64,000 bases of DNA from Seriola aureovittata (taxonomy: Eukaryota > Chordata > Actinopteri > Carangiformes > Carangidae), in contig NC_079365.1 in the NCBI RefSeq assembly GCF_021018895.1, forward strand, positions 17,087,001 through 17,151,000, read 5' to 3'. The stretch's first letter is position 1. Each line of letters opens with the position of its first letter. Of this stretch, positions 15,301 through 24,700 are shown one piece after another. The notes below the pieces were generated by a model. It did not search any database and was not told the DNA's origin. It worked only from the letters and a program-made list of their open reading frames with translations. The translations under genes were made by a program, and so were the position numbers.

Positions 15301-17165
15301 CCTTAATATACTATGACATTTTTTTTACATTTTTATACCCTACTATACTATGACATTTTTTTGACATTTTTGCGCCTTACTATACTATGGCATTTTAATG
15401 CCTTAGTATACTATGACGTTTTATGACATTTTATGCCCTACTATACTATGATATTTTTTGACATTTTATGCCTTGGCATTTTTATGCCTTTCTATACTAT
15501 TACATTTTTTGACATTTTATACCCCACTATACTATGGCGTTTTTTGAGATTTTTATGCCTTACTATACTATGGGGTTTTAATGCCTTACTATACTATGGC
15601 GTTTTTTGACATTTAATGCCCTATTATACTATGACATTTTTTGACATTTTATGCCTTACTATACTATGGCGTTTCAATGCCTTACTATACTATGACGTTT
15701 TTTTACCTTTTTATGCATTACTATACTAGGACGTTTTTTGACATTTCAGGCCTTAATATACTATGGCATTTTTTGAGATTTTTTCGCCTTACTATACTAT
15801 GGCGTTTTAATGCCGTACTATACTATGATGTTTTTTTAACATTTTTATGCCTTACTATACTATGGCGTTTTTTGACATTTCATGCCTTAATATACTACGT
15901 CGTTTTTTGACAATTTTGCGCCTTACTATAGTATGACGTTTTTTGACGTTTTTATAACCTACTATACTATGACGTTTTTTGACATTTTTTGCCTTACTAT
16001 ACTATGGCATTTTTTGACATTTTTGCACCTTACTATATTATGACGTTTTTGACATTTTATGCCTTACTATACTATGGCGTTTTAATGCCGTACTATACTA
16101 TGACGTTTTTTAAAAATTTTTATGCCTTACTATACTATGGCGTTTTTTGACATTTTATGCTTTACTATACTATGACGTTTTTTGACATTTTTATACCTTA
16201 ATATACCATGATGTTTCATGCCATTTTCATGTCTTACTATACTCTGACATTTTATAACGTATTATGCCATTATGATTTTTTCTCACATTTTTATGCCTTA
16301 CTATACTATGACGTTTTACGACATTTTTATGCCTTAATATACTGTGACGTTTTATGACATTTTTATGCCCTACTACACTATGACGTTTTTTGACATTTTC
16401 GCGCCATACCATACTATGACATTTTTTTATATTTTTATGCCTTACTATACTATGACGTTTTATGATATTTTTATGCTTCATTATACTGTGACATTTTTTG
16501 ACATTTTTATGCTTCATTATACTGTGACATTTTTTGACATTTTTATGCCTTTTTTTATAGTATGACGTTTTATAACCTATAATAATGTTTTTGTGACATT
16601 TGTATGACTTACTGTACTGTGGTGTTTTACAACTTATTATGCTATGACAGGTTTTTTTTTTTTTTTCATTTTTATGCCTTACCATTCAATGACATTATGT
16701 GACATTCTTATGTCTCACCATTCTATGACTTTTTTTGACATGTTTATGCATTCATATACTATGATGTGTTTTGGCATTTTTATGCCTCAATATACTAGGC
16801 CGTTTTTTCATATGTTCATGCCTCATTATACCATGACGTTTTATGCCTTATTATGACGTTTTTGGCCATTTTTATGTTTTACTATTGTATGACTTTTTTT
16901 TCAACATTTCCATGCCTTACTATACCATGATGTTTTATGCTCTACTAATGTATGATGTTTTTTTTAGCCTTTCCATACTATGACATTTTTATGCCTTACT
17001 ATACGATGACTATGATGTTTTTTGACATTCTTATGCCTTACTGTACTATGATGTTTTTTTTCCAAATTTTTATGCCTTACTATATTATGATGTTTTTTTA
17101 GCCTTGTTATACTATGACGTTTCTTTTTGACATTTTTATCCCTTACTATATACTATGCTATACTA
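3325..17165. repeat. Giant minisatellite, 36-bp and 28-bp units with higher-order structure
   Basis: About 13.8 kb built from a core ATGCCTTACTATACTATG followed either by a long T-rich spacer (ACGTTTTTTGACATTTT; unit about 36 bp) or a short one (GCGTTTTA; unit about 28 bp). At that size there are several hundred units. The common 36-bp unit is 72% A+T and half T on the + strand. Larger blocks recur: about 8310-8827 is repeated at 8828-9345 (offset 518) and is also close to about 6470-6985 (offset about 1,841). Blocks near 10881 and 11581 recur near 12719 and 13272. A block near 4321 recurs at 5022 (offset 701). Units become more diverged towards both edges, especially after about 16200. Long apparent ORFs (MPYYTMTFFDIF repeats) arise because 36 is a multiple of 3; I do not regard them as genes. 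Confidence 0.97.
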
Positions 17166-17238
17166 CTAAGTATTTTCACTGTGTGGTATTGATATTTTTA
17201 CTTCAGCAAAGGATCTGAATATTCCCTCTACCACTGTT
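17166..17238 (+). repeat. 3' end of the dispersed teleost repeat
   Basis: CACTGTGTGGTATTGATA, then AGCAAAGGATCTGAATATTC and CTCTACCACTG match, from memory, the 3' terminus of the same family as 2611-2665. The terminal CCACTG is a rough inverted match to the 5' TTGGTGG, as expected for short terminal inverted repeats. Confidence 0.6.
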
Positions 17239-18000
17239 GTTCAGTGGTTACTAAGTTTAAAAAAAACAACAAAAAAAAACCATCCATCAGTGGTTGCACG
17301 TAATACAAGGATGCTGTGCACCCAAACCCAGACTTTATTTAACGTATAGCAATACAGTTTACCTATTAAATAACACTATGACACTATAATATGATATATC
17401 ACAGTATCATAGGGATATATGACTATGATACTATCATATAAACATGATATGAAGGACAAAACCAGTTCATCATTTATTTAAGTTACAAATCAATCTCTAC
17501 CACCAACCTGACTGAAATCCACTGAGGATAACATACTGCATCCCCGGACCATTAAGCAAATATCATGAAAACGTGGTCTAAACACCAGCATGGACCTCTC
17601 AAAGGGACAGGTATGAGTGTGGATGTTGGGGGATTTAGCAGTGGAGATTTGAATAAAGTACAATCCGTCACAGGGCCACTACACAATTCAAATCTTTGTA
17701 TGAAAATACAAACGTCTATGGTCACAAAGGTTAAGGTCAAAGTCATTTGTTTTTGAAGCAACAGCACTTGTGTTTTAAATGAGTGTAGAAATATCAAATG
17801 GAGAGGACGCTGGCATTTATACCAAAAAAATAAAATAAAATAAAAAATAACTACTTGCTGCAAAGAAAACTTTTGTTGCAGAGCTAAGTGTTAAGCAATC
17901 TGGACTTTTCTCCAAATGTTGGAGAGTTTTCACTTGATTTAGTAAACTCCCCTTTAGCAGAGAAGTAGCTGTTATCAGCACAAAAAAAAAAAAAAAAAAA
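17239..18000. other. Intergenic sequence
   Basis: No gene recognised. It contains an AT-rich patch with ATGATAT/ATCATA words at about 17373-17455 and an A(18) tract ending at 18000, directly before the tandem duplication. Confidence 0.6.
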
Positions 18001-19092
18001 TTTTCATCATGGAATACACACTATAAAGATACACACAAATCAATCAGGAGAGAGGGCTGTTCAGGGTTGAAAAGGGCTTATAATTAATAGCCACAAAATA
18101 GTGCAGAGACAGAATATCAGCCCCCATTTTACAGTCTGAATTTGAAATCTTTTTGTCTAATGTGAGGAAAGCATCGTGTACTCTGATTATCTACTGTAAG
18201 GTGAGTTCCTGAGGCTAGAACAGAAACATGCTTAAATCTGGGTAAATTCACACCTTTGATACTGGAAATATGTACTGCAAGATTTAACAATTTTGATTTT
18301 AAATTGTAGTTGATTAAATAGATCTCAGGACAAAACCACTTACATGTTGCAAACTGGAACAACATCTTTGGTTACAAATAAAGCATCAAGCCACCAAAAA
18401 AGAAACTACACTGCCTATAAAAAGTAGTCCCTATACCATTTGGACTTTTTCACATTTTAGCATGATTAGCAATTTTGAATCACAGTGGATGTAATTTGGG
18501 ATGTTTTTGGCACATCAAAATAAAAATATTACTCTCAAAGTCAAAGGAAATTTATAAAACAATGACCTGAGTAGAAAATAAAAAAACATAAAACTGATTT
18601 GAAGTCTAATTTCCCAAAACCACAATGTGAAGGCAGATAAATATTCCAACAAATCAGTGACAAGTCTACTGAAAAGTACCAATAAAGAGAGGAATAAAGA
18701 TGATTTCCAAGGCACTGAATATCCCTAAAACGATCGTAAGAACAGAAAGAGTATGGCACAGCTTTAAATCTGATGAGTGCAGGTCATCCTCAAAAGAAAG
18801 AGAAAGAGCACTAGTGAGGCCACTGAGAGGCCAGAGGGCTCGGTGAAGGAACTGCAGCACTTCATGGCTGAGACATAGCAGGAGACATTTCTCAGTCGAA
18901 GGTTCACGATAAAGTCAATAGTGAAAAAGCTCACGTGAAAGCACAAGGGAAAACATGTTGAATGTTAACCAAACCCTTCACATGAGAAAAAACACACCAT
19001 CAAAACCAGGCAGCCTCGTGAGGATGTCCCTCTGCATCAGGCTCCGCAAGGCTTGTGAAGGTAGAGAATATAGTATAAAAAAAAATAAAAAA
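18001..19092. repeat. 1,092-bp tandem duplication, copy 1
   Basis: Begins at TTTTCATCATGGAATACACA after an A-tract and ends in GTATA, A(9), T, A(6). Copy 2 follows directly. The only difference I noticed by eye is C at 19011 versus A at 20103. The left end of the decayed Tc1 transposon falls inside the copy at 18409. Confidence 0.95.
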
Positions 19093-20717
19093 TTTTCATC
19101 ATGGAATACACACTATAAAGATACACACAAATCAATCAGGAGAGAGGGCTGTTCAGGGTTGAAAAGGGCTTATAATTAATAGCCACAAAATAGTGCAGAG
19201 ACAGAATATCAGCCCCCATTTTACAGTCTGAATTTGAAATCTTTTTGTCTAATGTGAGGAAAGCATCGTGTACTCTGATTATCTACTGTAAGGTGAGTTC
19301 CTGAGGCTAGAACAGAAACATGCTTAAATCTGGGTAAATTCACACCTTTGATACTGGAAATATGTACTGCAAGATTTAACAATTTTGATTTTAAATTGTA
19401 GTTGATTAAATAGATCTCAGGACAAAACCACTTACATGTTGCAAACTGGAACAACATCTTTGGTTACAAATAAAGCATCAAGCCACCAAAAAAGAAACTA
19501 CACTGCCTATAAAAAGTAGTCCCTATACCATTTGGACTTTTTCACATTTTAGCATGATTAGCAATTTTGAATCACAGTGGATGTAATTTGGGATGTTTTT
19601 GGCACATCAAAATAAAAATATTACTCTCAAAGTCAAAGGAAATTTATAAAACAATGACCTGAGTAGAAAATAAAAAAACATAAAACTGATTTGAAGTCTA
19701 ATTTCCCAAAACCACAATGTGAAGGCAGATAAATATTCCAACAAATCAGTGACAAGTCTACTGAAAAGTACCAATAAAGAGAGGAATAAAGATGATTTCC
19801 AAGGCACTGAATATCCCTAAAACGATCGTAAGAACAGAAAGAGTATGGCACAGCTTTAAATCTGATGAGTGCAGGTCATCCTCAAAAGAAAGAGAAAGAG
19901 CACTAGTGAGGCCACTGAGAGGCCAGAGGGCTCGGTGAAGGAACTGCAGCACTTCATGGCTGAGACATAGCAGGAGACATTTCTCAGTCGAAGGTTCACG
20001 ATAAAGTCAATAGTGAAAAAGCTCACGTGAAAGCACAAGGGAAAACATGTTGAATGTTAACCAAACCCTTCACATGAGAAAAAACACACCATCAAAACCA
20101 GGAAGCCTCGTGAGGATGTCCCTCTGCATCAGGCTCCGCAAGGCTTGTGAAGGTAGAGAATATAGTATAAAAAAAAATAAAAAATCCTGCTGCAATCTCT
20201 GGGAGAACTGCAAGTTTATTTTCCTTCAAGACAAATATGAAGCCAAAACTATGCAGTAGTGTTTTTAAAAACAACAATTTTAATGTCTTGGGTGACAAAA
20301 TAAGAGTCCAGACCTCAATCCAGTCCAGAATTAATGGCAGGAGTTGAGCAATGCTGCCTCAGTCACAGAGTTTGACAGAAGAAAGAGAGAAATGCAGTGT
20401 CCAAATGTACAAAATGTACAATGCTGATACAGACCCATCTACAAAGATCATAATAGTTGTAGTAATTTTTGCCAAAGGTTCCTATAATAATTATTGTCTC
20501 GTAGGTGGTGAACACTTGCACAATCAATTTTGTACTTGTATTCAATTTCGATCCATTTGTGGACATTTGTTTTCACTTTGACATTGTTTTTTTCCCCTCT
20601 TAAATCAATGTCAAAAATAAATAATAATATATCATAATCATATCCACTGTGATTCAATGTTGCAAAACAAAACATGAAAAACTTTGTGTGGGGTGAATAC
20701 TTTTTGTAGGCACTGCA
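18409..20717 (+). mobile_element. Decayed Tc1/mariner transposon, enlarged by an internal tandem duplication
   Basis: The left end, CACTGCCTATAAAAAGTAGT after TA, matches the inverse of the right end (GTGAATACTTTTTGTAGG, then CACTGC, ending near 20717). The inner motif AATCACAGTGGAT at about 18477 is mirrored near 20645. A + strand transposase scrap at 18700 reads ISKALNIPKTIVRT, a Tc1 helix-turn-helix region. A second scrap near 20304 reads SPDLNPVQ, the Tc1 segment before the catalytic Glu. The tandem duplication gives the left end twice (18409 and 19501). Many stops are present, so it is not functional. Confidence 0.75.
19093..20184. repeat. 1,092-bp tandem duplication, copy 2
   Basis: Copy of 18001-19092 with one difference noticed. 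It ends at A(6) before TCCTGCTGCAATC, which continues the original transposon sequence. The junction between copies is therefore A(6) joined to TTTTCATC. Confidence 0.95.
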
Positions 20718-21614
20718 TTGTGTCAATACAGATACTTATTACATGTGTTACAACAGCTGAGCTTTGATAGCTGAGATTAGAAAAGCGGAAAAATAAAACA
20801 TGGAGCTGTGTAGGCAATTCATGATAAGCTACAGAATCTCCAAAAATATGAATCTACACCAAGGCCAGTGGACAAATACATGTAGGCAAAAGTACTAAAA
20901 AAAACAGAACAAAAAAGAAAAAAAAAACAACAACATTGGCTGGCTATTAAGGATATAATATATATATATATATATTACAAAACAATATAACAATATAAAT
21001 CCCTGTAAAAAGCAATAAATGTTCACATTAGATGTTGTAACACACTTTAACAAAATAAGCCATAAGTACATTATACAAGACAGCAGTGAGATATTTGGAC
21101 AATATATGAATATTAGGCAGGTAAGAGTCTCTTCACGTGTGATAAAGAGCTTCACGCATGTGGAGCGAAGCCTGAAAACAGTTAGTTTGATCGAGGTGAC
21201 AAAGTGACATAATGCATGCTGGGCTACGTTGTGATGCGATGTTCATCTTTGAGACATTATTGTAGGTGGATCGCCTTAACTCTCCTGGTCTTCATGCTTC
21301 AGGTTCGTCTCATTGCGGTCCAAAGATCCCAGTTTCGTCATGTAGCCAGGATTTAACTCGCTGGATTTAGGCAGTAACACTGATAGTATAGTGCAAACTG
21401 GACAGAGCTGCTTTTTCCTCACGTCAACTTAAACAGGTGCAAACGCTCAGCAGGATAACATTTAAGACAAGAAATAAAGGGCAAAAACATAAATATCAAA
21501 AAACATTTATCAGTATAAAAAGTAATAAGGTTATTCATTTAATCAATAGTCTGGCAAAAAAGGCCTCAGAAAAGTTCTCAGATTTTTACAAATTAAGTGC
21601 CCGTAAGAATGTCC
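20718..21614 (-). other. ptprg: Probable ptprg 3' UTR and downstream sequence
   Basis: Lies just past the ptprg stop on the - strand. It has a TA repeat at about 20956-20975. The closest poly(A)-signal-like hexamer on the - strand is ATTAAA (21543-21538), only about 72 bases past the stop. A canonical AATAAA (20220-20215) lies 1.4 kb past it, beyond the transposon end. I cannot choose the 3' end. Confidence 0.5.
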
Positions 21615-21761
21615 TCAGACGAGCGACTCCAAGCTCTCTGCAGGGTCCGACTCATCTGCAATCACCACCACTCCATTAGTGTCCATGTGCATGGGGCTCA
21701 GGCCACACTCTCTGTTACCGACCAGGCTGAGCATGGCTTTGTAAAGGTACTGGTACTCCTC
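21615..21761 (-). CDS. ptprg: ptprg exon 26: C terminus and stop
   Basis: 48 codons plus TGA, phase 0 in; acceptor GTGCACAG. It encodes [20 protein letters not shown] and the tail [14 protein letters not shown]. The last residues S-L-V fit a class I PDZ ligand (S/T-x-hydrophobic). The tail is very like mammalian PTPRG. Confidence 0.97.
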   Translation of the reverse strand, partial: EEYQYLYKAMLSLVGNRECGLSPMHMDTNGVVVIADESDPAESLESLV

Positions 21762-24700
21762 CTGTGCACATAAACACAAACACAGAACAGGTTAAGACTA
21801 TAGATCGTCCCCTATGGTATAATGTTAAACTAAAAAAGTGTTAGAAAAATGACTGCATTAATCATTATTTTAGACATAAACACTGAATCTAATGTAAAAG
21901 GGGTCACTCTTGACAAATAAAAAAAAACAAAAAAACGTTTTGAAACCCACTGCACACAACCTGTCAAACACCAAATGACAGACAAATAGTGTCTGTGACC
22001 CACAAAACAGAGTGAAATGGAGAGTGAAAATTGGATTTCATTTACTTATATTACTTATATCCCAAGTTAATGCTAATGTTGATGATAAAGTGGCTATGAA
22101 GTAATATCAGAAATGTTAGCTTGTTGGGTTTTTTTGCTGCCCCCTAGTGGCAAAAATGATTTAATGCAGCTTTAAATGTTCCTCTATGATAAAAAAGCAG
22201 GATTAATAGATTTTTTTTGGCCACCTGAGAGCAGCAGAACAAGCAGCAAACGCTGACAAATTATTAGTTTATACTTTTGATATCAGCTTTTATGCTGAAA
22301 GCAGCCATCTGCTGCAGCTGCAAGCAACATCGAAAACTGCTGTTGGCCTGAAAACCAAAAGAATTAGTAAATGAAAAAGGCTACAGAGAGCTAAGGGGAA
22401 AGAGGTGGGTTAATAACTATCTGTGTCCACCGCTATGAGCGACCCCTTTAACACTACATGTAGTCATTTGATTGTTGGTATAAAATCATTGGATCATTGG
22501 ACAAATGATGAGCCCAGATCCTTCCTGTTCACATAAACTTACTATATCAGTGAAGACTCCCGGCCTCATGAGATTGATCATCTTAGCCACCTGATAGATG
22601 TCGACACATCCCTCATTCTCCAGCTGCTGGGACAGTGTGGTGAGGGCGCAGAGCATTCCTGCTGACACTGCTCCATACCTGAGTGGAAAAATTCTGAATC
22701 AGCTCTGTAGGACTTGTTCCTGTCTCAAACAGCCTTCTGTTCATGTGTTATTAAACACTATGAATACTCCATCACTTCAAATGATACATGTGACAAATGA
22801 CTTCAAACGTGTAAGGCTGTTTTCTGGTGTGTAGTTTTAGTGTTCAGATCTCATCATCACCTTTACTAATTGCAGACTGTTATGTTATTAACTTAAGTAT
22901 ACTCCTCTGTAACCAATAGGTAAAAAAATACACTGCAGTTAATTAATGGATAAAATGTCTGATACAAGCCACCTCTCTCATACAGTTGGTACCATTTATA
23001 TTACACTAACATGATGCACAATTGCATCATGTTAGTGTAACATAAATGGTATAAATGGAAGCGGAGACAGAGTGGCCTGTTATTGAGTCTGTGACAATGT
23101 CAGATACAGCCCTAACTGTCTAGCGGCAAGTCACAACATACATTATCTCAAGGCATTTCGCAGAGCAAGGTCAACTATTACACTGTTATTGAGAGAAACC
23201 CAACAGTTTCCTCCATGAGCAAACACTTGGCAATGGTAGAGAGGAAAACTCCCTTTTAACAGGAAGAAACCTCCAACAGAATTGGACTCGGGGTGGGCGG
23301 CTGTCTTTTATGCAGTTGAGAGAAGAGAAATGGGGAATTCAATGATGAAGAGTATTCAAGTCACTTATGTCCTCACTAATAGCAGCTGTGCTGCTGTAGG
23401 CACAGAGGTCCGTAGGAAAGACATCAGCTAGCAATCACTGTAGAAGCTGTTATGGTTGCCTGGTTACTAAGAGAATTTAGAGAGCCTTATTTACCATCTT
23501 ACTAATACAGACTGTACATTTTAGCAAGGACAACTCAAAAGCAATTAAGGAACAAGATTCTTTAACCACTTGTGAACCCTTAAAATCCAGATCCAGATGC
23601 AGCCTTTGGGCTTTGCAAAGCACGTAAAACAGTAAGCAAAACCTTATTAAAATCATTTGGTGTGTTTGCCCCTACAAGTTAACTCTCCCTGTGCTGAAAG
23701 AGGACAACAAAGAAGTAAATTCAATCATACTCATCGTGCACGATGGTGGGACCATCACGGGTCATGGCCTCCTCCTTGATGACACTGATGAGCTCGAAGG
23801 TGCTGCTGAGAGGGGCGTCAGGGTTCGGCCATTTAGGGCACTGAAAATGTCTCACCTCCAGAACGTAGTCGTCCTGTCACACATAGGAGAGTACACACAT
23901 GACATGACATAAATAATGTTATGGCTGGGATTCTTCATGTCACAATCATAAAAACATTAAGTATGGTGTAGGTAACGATGCAGAGGAGCCCGTACCTGTG
24001 TGGCCTCTAAGATGAAGTCGTGGATGATGATCTGCTCCTCGTTGGAGAGGCACAGTCTGTCCTTACTGATGAGTGTGACAGTGAAGGCGATGCAGTTCAT
24101 GGCCTCTTCCCGACTTGGCCAGTAAACAAATTCATCCTCAGCCTGCAAAGAAAAAGCAATTTATTTATCAATCTTTTTCACAAATGCTTCATTTTACTGT
24201 CAATATTCTTTTTTTTCTGTGAGAATGTCAGTGTTTGTTCGACGCAGCAGAACTCAAGGACAAATAAAAAACTTGATTAGACTTTAAAAAAACAAATAAA
24301 CATATTTTTATGATTCACTGTTGCGTACCAGTCCCTGGTTGTCAGGCAACATGACAATAATCTGAGCATTATGATCCCAAATCATCCTCCAGAAGTCTGT
24401 GGTAGTGTGGGGTAAGGGATGCTGGGTAATGATGAACTCGTTACTCCTGTAGTAACCCTGAAGTGACAGAGGTGAGCTGTTAGTCTTTCAGAAACATAGA
24501 ACACTTATACTGATGCATGATTGTGAAAGCTAACAGAACACTGCTAATTTTCAAAGAATCTACAATAAAGAACTAACAGAATCGGTCAATAAAATTCTTC
24601 AAGAAACAAACAGTGAGCAAGGATAAAGAAGCTGGACATTGTACCATTATGTAGGATGCATTAATGTAATCTGTTCCTTTCATTCCAGGCAGAGTGGTGA

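Larger units (their letters stand above)
22679..23730 (-). other. ptprg: ptprg intron 24-25 with hairpin and teleost repeat
   Basis: Contains the hairpin at 22991-23050 and the repeat at about 23175-23302, listed separately. Nothing else recognised. Confidence 0.6.

Noticed and set aside
16227..16685. 152-aa - strand ORF at the right edge of the array
   Set aside because: Reverse-strand reading of the same tandem units (KNVKKRHSIVRH repeats); not a gene.
3325..17165. CRISPR array
   Set aside because: Units are contiguous and all sections repeat; there are no unique spacers and no cas genes. The DNA is eukaryotic.
18129..20038. Pairs of identical - strand ORFs (60-78 aa) repeated at +1,092
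   Set aside because: Duplicated only because the DNA is tandemly duplicated. They overlap in several frames, lie partly in a dead transposon and show no protein similarity.
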